A stretch of DNA of 64,000 nucleotides, taken from contig CAWDMN010000032.1 of assembly GCA_963803155.1 (NCBI GenBank), positions 1 to 64,000 of the forward strand, read 5' to 3'. The notes under the pieces are model-generated. The model was not told where the DNA came from and searched no databases. It saw only the letters and a program-made list of their open reading frames with translations. The DNA is from CAWDMN01 sp963803155 (GTDB lineage: Bacteria; Acidobacteriota; Terriglobia; Versatilivoradales; Versatilivoraceae). The stretch's first letter is position 1; the number at the start of each line of letters is the position of its first letter. Shown here one piece after another: positions 54,437 through 63,400 of this stretch. The position numbers and the translations under genes were made by a program.

Positions 54437-55723
54437 ATGATTCCACTTTACCAATGGAATACTCCGGATTGTGAGGAGTATTTGAGGCGGATAGCCCGGC
54501 GCGGTTCCGAGACGGATCCGGTCATTGAAAAGACAGTTGCCGACATTGTCAATGCTATACGTCAGCGGGGAGATGAGGCCTTGCGCGAATTCACCTTGAG
54601 GTTTGACAAGGTGGACCGTCCTCTCTTTCGGATCTCGTTTCAAGAAATTGAACAACTGGCATCTCAGGCGGATCCTGAGCTGCGTGGGATTATTCGCGAA
54701 GCGAAACAAAATATCCGGAGGTTTCATGAACGGCAGAAAGAGTCTACCTGGATAACCGAAGAGGAGGATGGGGTCAGGGTGGGACAGCGCATCCGGCCTT
54801 TAAATGCCGTGGGCCTTTATGTCCCTGGAGGCACGGCCGCCTACCCCTCTACAGTCCTGATGAATGCGATTCCCGCGCAGATTGCCGGAGTCCCGCGCAT
54901 CGCCGTCGTGACGCCTTATGGACAATTTCAAAAGAATCCTGTCATTGCCGCGGTGTTGGAGGAATTGCAATTGACGGAAGTCTATGGCATCGGTGGAGCT
55001 CAAGGAGTGGCGGCTCTCGCCTATGGAACCCAAAGCGTGCCACGCGTGGATAAAATTGTCGGTCCCGGCAACATATATGTGGCCACGGCGAAGCGTCAGG
55101 TTTTTGGAGTGGTGGATATCGACATGATTGCCGGCCCTAGCGAGGTAATTGTGGTGGCGGACGATTCGGCGCCGGAGACGTTTATTGCCGCCGATATGAT
55201 GGCCCAGGCGGAACATGATCCCAATGCATGCGCCATTGCGGTGGTATTTTCCCGTTTGCATGCAGAGGAGGTCCAGAGAGCTTTGGGGATTCTGATGGAA
55301 AGATTGTCTCGGAAGGAAATTGTCCACCGTTCCCTCTCGAATTTTGGAGCGGTCATACTCGCGGCCGACCGGGAAGAAGCCGCTGCCGCCGTCAATGCCA
55401 TTGCGCCTGAACACCTGGAGTTGTTGCTCAAAGATCCCGAGGATTTCTCCGAAATGGTTCACTCCGCGGGCGCCATTTTCTTCGGACCATTCTCTTGTGA
55501 GGCCGTGGGAGATTATTTTGCCGGTCCCAACCATGTTTTGCCCACCTCCGGGACCGCACGATTCGCTTCGCCGCTGGGTGTCTATGATTTCCTCAAACGC
55601 ACCAGTCTGATCCGCTACACGCGGGAAGCGCTAGTCAAAAACCGCGTCGCCATTGAGAAGCTGGCCTGTTCCGAAAAGTTGGATGCCCACGCTTTGAGTG
55701 TCAGCATCCGGTTTGAGTCTTGA
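54437..55723 (+). CDS. hisD: Histidinol dehydrogenase
   Basis: NAD-dependent zinc enzyme for the last two steps of histidine synthesis. Motifs: RPLNAVGLYVPGGTAAYPST, GGAQGVAALAYGTQSVPRVDKIVGPGN (shown in part), PSEVIVVADDSAPETFIAADMMAQAEHDP and the C-terminal GDYFAGPNHVLPTSGTARF. I start at the ATG at 54437 (GAGG 10 nt upstream), giving 428 residues; an earlier GTG at 54419 is open. No other his gene is present, so the gene is detached from a his operon. Confidence 0.95.
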   Translation: MIPLYQWNTPDCEEYLRRIARRGSETDPVIEKTVADIVNAIRQRGDEALREFTLRFDKVDRPLFRISFQEIEQLASQADPELRGIIREAKQNIRRFHERQKESTWITEEEDGVRVGQRIRPLNAVGLYVPGGTAAYPSTVLMNAIPAQIAGVPRIAVVTPYGQFQKNPVIAAVLEELQLTEVYGIGGAQGVAALAYGTQSVPRVDKIVGPGNIYVATAKRQVFGVVDIDMIAGPSEVIVVADDSAPETFIAADMMAQAEHDPNACAIAVVFSRLHAEEVQRALGILMERLSRKEIVHRSLSNFGAVILAADREEAAAAVNAIAPEHLELLLKDPEDFSEMVHSAGAIFFGPFSCEAVGDYFAGPNHVLPTSGTARFASPLGVYDFLKRTSLIRYTREALVKNRVAIEKLACSEKLDAHALSVSIRFES

Positions 55724-55839
55724 CTCCCTTCGGATGGTATTGAAGGGGACGGTGGACTCGAACTGGAGTATGAAAACAAAGAAACTTAAATTTGTTGGGA
55801 CCTGCATACGATCCGCAAGGTTCTAGTGCAAGGGTGGCA

Positions 55840-57603
55840 ATGAGAATATTCAAAATCATCTATGCGATTCTGTTTTTCCTCCGGCTGGGTTTAGCTGCCT
55901 CTTCCGGCCCGGCCCTGCGGGTTGATTTGAATGCCCCGCAACATTCGATCAGCCCATTCATTTATGGGTTTAACGACTACGGAGTGGATGCCGCTGGCCA
56001 AGCCTTCATAAAAGAAGTGAAAATTCCCGTGGTCCGCTGGGGAGGCGATGCAACCAGCCGCTACAATTGGAAGGTGGATGCCGTCAGTTCGGCTGCTGAT
56101 TGGTACTTTGAGAATTATCCGCAAGATCACGACGAATCAAGAACCTTGCCCGATGGATCGAGCTTCGACCTTTTTGTAGAGCGCAACCGAGCTAACGGCG
56201 CGGAGAGTATTGGCACGATCCCGCTCATGGGCTGGGTGGTCAAAGATCGTGAACGGCGCTGGGGATTCAGCGTGGCCAAGTATGGGGCCCAGGCAAAGGT
56301 GGATCCCTATCAAACCGATGCAGGAAATGGAGTGAAACCAGACGGGAAAACCAACTTCACCGGAAACGATCCGCATGATACCAGTATGGAAGTTCAGCCC
56401 GCCTTTATGCTGGAGTGGATTCAACATTTGCTTCGGAATTATGGTGCTGCCTCCCAGGGCGGTGTCAGTTTCTACGAATTGGATAATGAACCAGACTGGT
56501 GGTTTGGCACGCATCGGGATATTCACCCTAATCCCGCCACTTATGACGAAGTTCGCGATCAAGGGTATCTTTATGGCCCCGCCATCAAATTGGGAGATCC
56601 CACCGCCCAAATCATGGGGCCAGTTTCATCCGGATGGTGGTCTACGCTCTATATGTCAGCCGACTGGGTTTCGGGATGGAACACTTACCCTTGGAAGTGG
56701 TGGGCCAATCCGGTGGATCGAAAAGCCCATGGCGACCTGCCTTTTGTAGAGTGGTACCTTCAAGAAATGCGGCGCTATGAAGTGGAACACGGGCTTCGTA
56801 TTTTGGACTACCTCGACATTCATGGATATATTACGCCGCCAGATATTGCTTTCCAGCCGGCGGGAGATGCCGCGAAGCAAGCTCTGCGGCTGGAATCTAC
56901 CCGCGGTCTGTGGGATCCCACTTACCAGGTTCCCGACAACGACATGATCGGCGATCCCACCACCCATGGATATCTGTACTTCATTCCGCGAATTCGAGAG
57001 TGGATTGCCCAGGCCTATCCGGGGACTAAAACCGCCATCACGGAATACAATTGGGGAGCCCTTGACCACATCAATGGAGCGTTGGCGCAGGCTGACATTC
57101 TGGGGATCTTCGGCCGCGAACAATTGGATTTGGCAACCATCTGGGGGCCGCCCAAACCCCAAGAGCCGGGAGCTTTTGCGTTCCGCATTTATCGGAATTA
57201 TGATGGCGCGGGAAGCCAGTTTGGGGATGTCTCGCTTAGTGCCACCAGTGAAAATCAAAGCCTCTTGTCGATTTATGCGTCCCGGCGAAGCAACGACCCG
57301 GTGTTGACACTCGTGATCATCAATAAATCCACTTCTGAACTCGAGAGTCAGATCTCTTTTTCAGGCTTTTCTCCGCTGGGGGATGCCAGAGTATATCAAT
57401 ATAGCGGCGCCAACCTGAATGCGATCGCGCGCCAGGCGGATCTCCCTTTTCAGGCCGAGGGGCTGACTACAACTTTCCCAGCCTCCTCGCTTACTTTAAT
57501 TGAAGTGGCAGGATTATCTGGCTCTTCCCGTAATGATTATGTCCAAAGTGCAAGGGAATGGGGCGCCTCGGAGGCGGAACAGAGGAGAAGCCAGCGCAGA
57601 TAA
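55840..57603 (+). CDS. Glycoside hydrolase family 44 endoglucanase/xyloglucanase
   Basis: Secreted retaining glycosidase acting on beta-1,4-glucans. Signal peptide about 1-23. The GH44 barrel opens with ISPFIYGFNDYG and VVRWGGDATSRYNW. The acid/base glutamate is expected in ELDNEPDWW (Glu217) and the nucleophile in ITEYNWGAL (Glu402). Aromatic-rich substrate loops include DWVSGWNTYPWKWWANP. The C-terminal beta domain (about 450-570) contains LTLVIINKST. No carbohydrate-binding module follows. I use the ATG at 55840, next to AGGGTGG. It stands alone, with the heparinase pair 46 kb away as the other glycan genes. Confidence 0.9.
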   Translation: MRIFKIIYAILFFLRLGLAASSGPALRVDLNAPQHSISPFIYGFNDYGVDAAGQAFIKEVKIPVVRWGGDATSRYNWKVDAVSSAADWYFENYPQDHDESRTLPDGSSFDLFVERNRANGAESIGTIPLMGWVVKDRERRWGFSVAKYGAQAKVDPYQTDAGNGVKPDGKTNFTGNDPHDTSMEVQPAFMLEWIQHLLRNYGAASQGGVSFYELDNEPDWWFGTHRDIHPNPATYDEVRDQGYLYGPAIKLGDPTAQIMGPVSSGWWSTLYMSADWVSGWNTYPWKWWANPVDRKAHGDLPFVEWYLQEMRRYEVEHGLRILDYLDIHGYITPPDIAFQPAGDAAKQALRLESTRGLWDPTYQVPDNDMIGDPTTHGYLYFIPRIREWIAQAYPGTKTAITEYNWGALDHINGALAQADILGIFGREQLDLATIWGPPKPQEPGAFAFRIYRNYDGAGSQFGDVSLSATSENQSLLSIYASRRSNDPVLTLVIINKSTSELESQISFSGFSPLGDARVYQYSGANLNAIARQADLPFQAEGLTTTFPASSLTLIEVAGLSGSSRNDYVQSAREWGASEAEQRRSQRR

Positions 57604-58119
57604 ACAATAACCCCATAATTTAAAAGAGTCCAAAGTACCGCTGAACGGAGTTTGTCGGTAAACTAGTCGAGCCTGAACTAAAAAGTCAAAGGGGCGTGGC
57701 CTGGATTTCTCACCACTGCGCAGGATGGAGGCGCCGTGCCCTCATGGCGCTAATCGAAGAGCGGGATGGGGGCCTCCCGCTTCCACTCCACCCGATTCCG
57801 CGAGACTGCAAGTTGAAGCCCTCAGAACGTTGACAATTCACAAGGTCCGTCTGAACCCTCATTCGTTCGCGCTGCCAGGCCAGCGCGAAGTGTGCGTTCC
57901 CAAAAATACTCCCAACAATGGTGAGAAAGGCGGAAGAGCGACCTGTGGAATGAAAAACAAAAAATGAATTGGGGGATTGGCGCTCTGGCCATTGATCTCA
58001 ATCAATTGGAAGGGAATTAGAACGAGCCGTGAATTTGATGTCGCCAGGGCTTTGAGGCAAGTGGACGCCGGAGCGTCCACTCCACCAATGACAAGAAGAG
58101 GGGTCACTCTTCGATATGC
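57604..58119. other. Intergenic with repeat fragment R6 and hairpin
   Basis: A 516-bp gap between convergent genes. GGATGGAGGCGCCGTGCCCT at about 57723 is a fragment of the repeat family's hairpin module; GAAGAGCGGGATGGGGGCCT follows. A perfect 9-bp hairpin AGTGGACGC-CGGA-GCGTCCACT lies at 58060-58081. No gene seen. Confidence 0.5.
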
Positions 58120-59478
58120 TTATACAATCGCTTCCTTGACAGGATCCCATTTCACTTTGGCCTCGCGGCGATAAGCCTCGACAGACATCAGCAAAGCTAC
58201 GGCTTCTTCAAAAGCTCGGTCCACATGGCAGCGAGGCAATTCTCGAGACCGCACGCAATCGAAGAAGTTTTGCATGTGGGAAGTGACCTTCATCTCCCCC
58301 TCATGGTAAATATAGTCTGGAGCCACTTCCGACGGAGGAGCTTGGATACCCAACTGTTGGGCGGCTTTGCGGGTCTCCGCCGCCAGTTTGCGGCCCGACA
58401 TCATCCGGTCGTAATATTCCGGTCTCCATTCCGCCACATACGTGCGGCAGAATTCGGAGGAGGCCTCCAAGGTCATATCGCGCCCCAGGAATTGGATTAA
58501 CTCTCCGACATGGCGGTTATGAAAACTGCATCCAAAGGAAACCGCGAGCTCCTGCTTGGGATAGTCGAAAAGGACATGCCACATGTCGGGGACTTCGCGG
58601 TCCTCTTTCCAAAAATACTTTCCTGCTTGTGTAACCGCACTTTCCGGTATTCCCATTCCCACCACCATATTGACGGCATCCCAAATGTGGCTCAAAAGAT
58701 CTCCGGCAATTCCCGTGCCATAATCCCAATAGCGGCGCCAGGTGAAGAAACGCTCTGGATCGAAGGGGCGATCGGGATGGGCCGAATTGGAGATGAAGCG
58801 CTTCCAGTCGATGTTTTCAGGGGTGGCATCCTTGGGCAATTCCTGGATTTCGTAATCCGTATAAAACTTCCATTCCGGGAAGGAACTGGTGCGGTCGATA
58901 TATGAACGGACCAGCGGGAGCTTGCCCAGCCCGCCGGATTTTAGAATTTCCCGGGCTTTGTGCATTTCGGGAATGCTATTCATGTGATGGCCCAATTGCA
59001 TGACCACCTTGTTGTCTTTGACGGCTTTGCGCATTTTCTTGGCGTCCGCCAGTTTGGTGCACCACCCTTTTTCCACGTATATATCTTTTTTGTTCTCGGC
59101 GGCGGCAATGGTGATGGGAGCATGCCAGAAATCGGGCACGGCGATTACGACCGCGTCGATGTCCTTGTCCTGAACCACTTTCTCCCATTCCTTGACGATG
59201 CGGACCTCTTTGTTGGTGCAAAGCCCCTGAGCCCGCTTGATGTTTCCGGTGTAAAGATCGCAGATGACGCGGATCTCGGTGTTGGGAACAGATTGCACGG
59301 CCTGCAGGAGGTAATGGCCCTGCGTGCCGACTCCGATGTTGGCTACGTGAATTTTGTCGTTGGGATTCCTCTGTGCCAGTATGGCGGGAGCCCGATTGGC
59401 GGCGAGGGCCAGTCCCGCGCTGGCGGCAGCGCTCTTCTTGAGGAAGGAACGGCGACCCATGGATTTGGCTAGGTTCAT
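58120..59478 (-). CDS. Tat-exported Gfo/Idh/MocA-family oxidoreductase
   Basis: Second periplasmic dehydrogenase of this type in the window. The ATG at 59478 follows GGAG and gives MNLAKSMGRRSFLKKSAAAS, a twin-arginine signal. The Rossmann domain has VANIGVGTQGHYLLQA, then VIAVPDFWHAPITIAAAENKKDIYVEKGW (shown in part), where the usual EKP is EKG. The large C-terminal domain has HIWDAVNMVVGMGIPESAV, typical of the group that often acts on glycosides or cyclic polyols. 452 residues. Substrate unknown. Confidence 0.88.
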   Translation of the reverse strand: MNLAKSMGRRSFLKKSAAASAGLALAANRAPAILAQRNPNDKIHVANIGVGTQGHYLLQAVQSVPNTEIRVICDLYTGNIKRAQGLCTNKEVRIVKEWEKVVQDKDIDAVVIAVPDFWHAPITIAAAENKKDIYVEKGWCTKLADAKKMRKAVKDNKVVMQLGHHMNSIPEMHKAREILKSGGLGKLPLVRSYIDRTSSFPEWKFYTDYEIQELPKDATPENIDWKRFISNSAHPDRPFDPERFFTWRRYWDYGTGIAGDLLSHIWDAVNMVVGMGIPESAVTQAGKYFWKEDREVPDMWHVLFDYPKQELAVSFGCSFHNRHVGELIQFLGRDMTLEASSEFCRTYVAEWRPEYYDRMMSGRKLAAETRKAAQQLGIQAPPSEVAPDYIYHEGEMKVTSHMQNFFDCVRSRELPRCHVDRAFEEAVALLMSVEAYRREAKVKWDPVKEAIV

Positions 59479-59918
59479 AAAGTCTCCAATTGTCAAAAGG
59501 GATTCAAAATAAGGGCCGATAGTCTAAAACAGACAACTCTTCTCAGCAATCAGGGAGATTTAAACATACCCGCCAGAAAATTTCACGCAGCATTTTTAAT
59601 TTTCTCCAGCGGAATTAGTCGAAGAGCATCCTCATAAGGGCACCGGCTTTTCATTTCCTGCCGCGGGATTTGCCGTTTGTCGCGCCTCACTTTTGGAGTT
59701 TCTGGCGCCCGACTAAAGGCGGTGCTACGTGCGAATTTGCTAAATAGAGTTCATATATAAAGTCATGTTTTTGATTCGCGAAGAATGAATTTCGCGGCAG
59801 GGCGTTTCCGCGAAACGCTGGGTAATCAGCGTAGGCGGTCGACACAATCGCGCTACAAGGATTTGCTATTCCAGAGGCATTCGGATTATTCGTCGAAAAA
59901 CAACTTTATAATTGGACT
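59479..59918. other. Intergenic, no gene seen
   Basis: About 440 bp between two minus-strand genes. The short frames lack coding character. A promoter for the dehydrogenase gene should lie at its left part. Confidence 0.4.
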
Positions 59919-61229
59919 CTAAATGTTCCCCCAAAAAATATGGACCATCAAAACGCCCGCCAAAATGCCGGAAAAGTCAGCCAAAAGACATGCCGGGATG
60001 GCATGGCGGGTGTTCTTAATGCCAATCGCGCCAAAATACACAGCTATAACGTAAAAGGTGGTTTCAGTGCTTCCATAAATAATGCTGGCCATGTATCCAA
60101 TGAGAGAGTCCGCACCATGCGCTTTAAAAAGTTCCGCGACGACTCCCAGAGTGCCGGAGCCGGAAAAAGGCCGCAAGAGAGCCACTGGAAGTGTTTCGGC
60201 GGGCATGCCGAGTAGTTGAATCGCCGGTGTGAGCATCTTCACCAGTATCCCCAGGCCTCCTGAGGCCCGAAATAGGCCGACCATGACCAGAATTGCCACA
60301 AGATAAGGGATGATCCTCAAAGCGACGTTAAAACCCTCTTTAGCTCCTTCAATAATTGCATCGTATATTTTCACTCCGCGAACCCATCCAAATAAAAGCA
60401 CTACCAGTAAAATGGCTGGAAGAATCCAGAAAGATACAAGCTGACGGAAAAGATCCAGAAAACTCAATCTTCTCATGGCTTGAATCACGAACAAGGTTAG
60501 TCCGAGCGCAAAAGCCGAAATGGCCATAAGCCCAATCCATAGGCGGCCGCGCAAAGAAGGCGAAATCCTGGGAGAATTGTCCGCGGGATTTTCCGACAAA
60601 TCGCGGACTTCGAATCCGCGATCCTGGAGCCGTGGTGGTTCCGTCGTGCGATACCATGGAAGCCGGGCCAGCAAGGGGGAAAAGACAACAGCCATTAGAG
60701 TGGCGCAACCTCCGGCAACCCAGATGGGAAAAAGGATTCCGGCAACGTCATGAGATTGTGCGGAGGCTCGCAGGCTGATCATGGTGGTGGGAAGCAGTGT
60801 CAACCCGGAAGTGTTGATGGCCAAAAAGAGGATCATGGCATTGGTGGCCGTCCCTTTGGCTGTATTTAACCGATCCAGCTCCATCATCGCCTTGATGCCG
60901 AATGGAGTAGCCGCGTTTCCCAGTCCCATCAGGTTGGCGGCAATATTCATGATCATGGCTCCGATCGCCGGATGATCCGAAGGGACTGCAGGGAAAAGCC
61001 GCCGCAATAGCGGACGTAATAACTTGGCCAAAATCCGCAAGAGGCCTCCTTCTTCGGCCACTTTCATCAGGCCTAGGAAAAAAGCCATTACGCCGACCAG
61101 CCCGAGTGCCAGTTCCACGGCGTCTTTGGCGGAGTTGATGACCGCTTGGGTGATTGCCTCCATCTGACCCGTGAAAGTGGCTAGCACAATGGAGAGAATG
61201 CTGATCGTGAGAAAGATTATATTGAGCAT
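59919..61229 (-). CDS. Fused SpmA-SpmB-type membrane protein (nucleoside-recognition/Gate domains)
   Basis: Inner-membrane protein with two Gate (nucleoside_rec) domains. The N-terminal half matches SpmA (DAVELALGLVGVMAFFLGLMKVAEEGGL, given in part; MIMNIAANLMGLGNAATPFGIKAM, ILFLAINTSGLTLLP), and the C-terminal half matches SpmB (GAKEGFNVALRIIPYLVAILVMVGLFR in part, PFSGSGTLGVVAELF, YGSTETTFYVIAVYFG). In Bacillus these are separate spore-maturation genes; fused homologs are frequent in non-sporulating Gram-negatives. About eight helices in 436 residues. ATG at 61229 with GGAGG upstream. Transported compound unknown. Confidence 0.9.
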   Translation of the reverse strand: MLNIIFLTISILSIVLATFTGQMEAITQAVINSAKDAVELALGLVGVMAFFLGLMKVAEEGGLLRILAKLLRPLLRRLFPAVPSDHPAIGAMIMNIAANLMGLGNAATPFGIKAMMELDRLNTAKGTATNAMILFLAINTSGLTLLPTTMISLRASAQSHDVAGILFPIWVAGGCATLMAVVFSPLLARLPWYRTTEPPRLQDRGFEVRDLSENPADNSPRISPSLRGRLWIGLMAISAFALGLTLFVIQAMRRLSFLDLFRQLVSFWILPAILLVVLLFGWVRGVKIYDAIIEGAKEGFNVALRIIPYLVAILVMVGLFRASGGLGILVKMLTPAIQLLGMPAETLPVALLRPFSGSGTLGVVAELFKAHGADSLIGYMASIIYGSTETTFYVIAVYFGAIGIKNTRHAIPACLLADFSGILAGVLMVHIFWGNI

Positions 61230-61521
61230 CAAGCCTCCGGCAGAATGAATAACGGCACATCGAGAGATTCACCATTTTAGCTTCATTCGGTTCGGATTGT
61301 TGAAACATTTTGCGGCTGAAAAGTGGAGTTCCGCGGATCGTCAAGGAGGATTGATGGTGAGATCCGCTGGGGAAAGCAATGGCTCCAGGAGGCACGGAAG
61401 ATATTTCCGTCCGACTCGACTAAAGAAGATTCGGCTCGAGACTTGTGCAATTGGCAGTTACATTTGGGGGTGGAAAGGGGCATAATAGGGCGCCTTTTCG
61501 AGAGGGGGGGGAGATTCGGCC

Positions 61522-62670
61522 TTGAAATTTGAATTGGTTGCTCAAGATGACCAAACCCGAGCCCGGGTTGGAAAAATCACTACTGACCATGGCGAGATTC
61601 AGACTCCCATATTTATGCCCGTGGGTACGGCAGGAACCGTGAAGGGGATGACTCGGGAGCAACTGGAGGAAATTGGAACCCAGATTATTCTTGGGAATAC
61701 GTATCATCTTTATTTGCGCCCTGGCCATCCATTAATCTATGAAATGGGCGGACTGCACCAATTTATCTCGTGGGATCATCCCATACTCACCGACAGCGGG
61801 GGATTCCAGGTCTTTAGTCAAACAGATTTGCGGCATATAACCGAAGAAGGAGTGAAGTTCAAATCCCACCTGGATGGTTCATCTCATTTCCTCTCCCCCG
61901 AATCTTCCGTTGATATTCAGATGCAACTGGGTGCTGACATAATCATGGCTTTTGATGAGTGCACTCCTTACCCAGCTGATTTGCCGGTCGCACGGGAGTC
62001 GATGGAGCTCACCTTGCGTTGGGCCTTACGTTCCAAAGCAGCGTATGAAGAAAGAAATGGGAAGTACCATTCCCACCGCCAATGGTTATTTGGAATCGGG
62101 CAGGGGGGGATCTACCCCCAACTGCGACGCGAATGTATTGACCGGTTGATTGACATTGGCTTTCCCGGCTATGCCATTGGGGGACTTTCCGTGGGCGAGC
62201 CAAAGCCCGCTATGTTTGAAATGGTTGGGTGCAGCACGGAGCGTTTGCCCGCGGATCGTCCGCGCTACTTGATGGGAGTCGGAACTCCGCTCGATCTGCT
62301 GGAGGCAATTGCCTTAGGGATAGACATGTTCGATTGTGTCCTGCCGACCCGTAATGGGCGGAATGGCTGGCTTTTTACCCGCAACGGCCACATTGTAATC
62401 AAAAATGCCAAATACGCTCGCGATTCTCGACCCTTGGATGAAAATTGCCGTTGCATGGTCTGCCGCACTTATTCACGCGCCTATTTGCGCCATCTTTTTC
62501 AGGCCAACGAGATATTGGCATGCGTCTTGAACAGCTATCACAACCTTTACTTTTATCTTGACATGATTCGGGAAATTAGGGATGCTATCACGTCTTGCCG
62601 GTTCTTAGATTACGCTCGCCTGTTCCGATCTAAGCACGAAATGGATAATGATGGGGTGTTGGCGGAGTAG
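61522..62670 (+). CDS. tgt: tRNA-guanine transglycosylase
   Basis: Exchanges G34 of GUN-anticodon tRNAs for preQ1 in queuosine synthesis. TIM barrel with ITTDHGEIQTPIFMPVGTAG, the nucleophile region HPILTDSGGFQVFS, IGQGGIYPQLRREC, GYAIGGLSVGEPK and the second Asp in IDMFDCVLPTRNGRNG. The zinc site is CRCMVCRTYSRAYLRHL with His downstream. Start is TTG at 61522, with a purine-rich GGGGGGGGAG run 12-14 nt before it; 382 residues. It begins the tgt-yajC-secD cluster. Confidence 0.95.
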   Translation: MKFELVAQDDQTRARVGKITTDHGEIQTPIFMPVGTAGTVKGMTREQLEEIGTQIILGNTYHLYLRPGHPLIYEMGGLHQFISWDHPILTDSGGFQVFSQTDLRHITEEGVKFKSHLDGSSHFLSPESSVDIQMQLGADIIMAFDECTPYPADLPVARESMELTLRWALRSKAAYEERNGKYHSHRQWLFGIGQGGIYPQLRRECIDRLIDIGFPGYAIGGLSVGEPKPAMFEMVGCSTERLPADRPRYLMGVGTPLDLLEAIALGIDMFDCVLPTRNGRNGWLFTRNGHIVIKNAKYARDSRPLDENCRCMVCRTYSRAYLRHLFQANEILACVLNSYHNLYFYLDMIREIRDAITSCRFLDYARLFRSKHEMDNDGVLAE

Positions 62671-62853
62671 TATGCCATGACGGAAATATAGATTAGGGAA
62701 GATTTAGGCCGAGTCTTGCCCAGCTAGGCAACCACAGTATCGATGCATCATTCATTTAAATCCTCGAAGCAAAATCGCAGAGCCGGCCATTGGCATTTGT
62801 CCATATTATCCAGACCATATAAATTTGGGTCGCCGTTTTTGGAGGCACTTTAA

Positions 62854-63150
62854 ATGTCATTCCTGGCGCTTTTAGCCCAAGGACAAACCAATCCATTGGT
62901 TAGCCTTTTCCCCTTAATTCTGATTGGTGTTGTCTTTTATTTTATTGTCTTTCTCCCTCAACGCAAGCGGCAGCGGGCATTGCAGGACATGCTGAACCAT
63001 TTAAAAAATGGCGACAAAGTCATTACTTCTGGCGGCATTTATGGCGTGGTCGCCGGGATTAAGGACGACCTAATTCAATTGCGCGTGGCGCAACAAGTGA
63101 CGATTGAGATTTCCAAAAACGCCATTGTTGCCAAACAGACGGAACAATAG
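62854..63150 (+). CDS. yajC: Sec translocon accessory protein YajC
   Basis: Small single-span inner-membrane partner of SecDF. One helix (about residues 14-36: VSLFPLILIGVVFYFIVFLP), then the conserved PQRKRQRALQDMLNHLKNGDKVITSGGIYG region (given in part) and VAGIKDDLIQLRVAQQVTIEISKNAI. GGAGG lies 9 nt before the ATG. Length 98 is normal. secD follows after 250 bp. Confidence 0.95.
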   Translation: MSFLALLAQGQTNPLVSLFPLILIGVVFYFIVFLPQRKRQRALQDMLNHLKNGDKVITSGGIYGVVAGIKDDLIQLRVAQQVTIEISKNAIVAKQTEQ

Positions 63151-63156
63151 AGAGTG

Positions 63157-63226
63157 AAACCGGCCAGAACCTCCCGTCCTACCTGATTTGGGAAGAACGG
63201 AATTAATCAAGAGAGTCCGGTTTTTT
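63157..63226 (+). terminator. Possible terminator or attenuator between yajC and secD
   Basis: AAACCGG and CCGGTTT pair across a 50-nt structured loop and are followed by a run of eight T (about 63219-63226). Since secD continues on the same strand, this may be an attenuator. Confidence 0.4.
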
Positions 63227-63400
63227 TTAAGCCAAAAAGAGAGATGAAACGGATCGGAGTCTTTATCCGCTAAAGGCAGAGAGCGGTGTTAAGATCGGAT
63301 TACGATTTCTCCGCAATTAAGTCAACTCGCGGTAGATAACATTCAGATTAAACCTTTAAGAAATTCTTCTCAAGGATATCAGTGTTGAGGTTGTGAGGTC

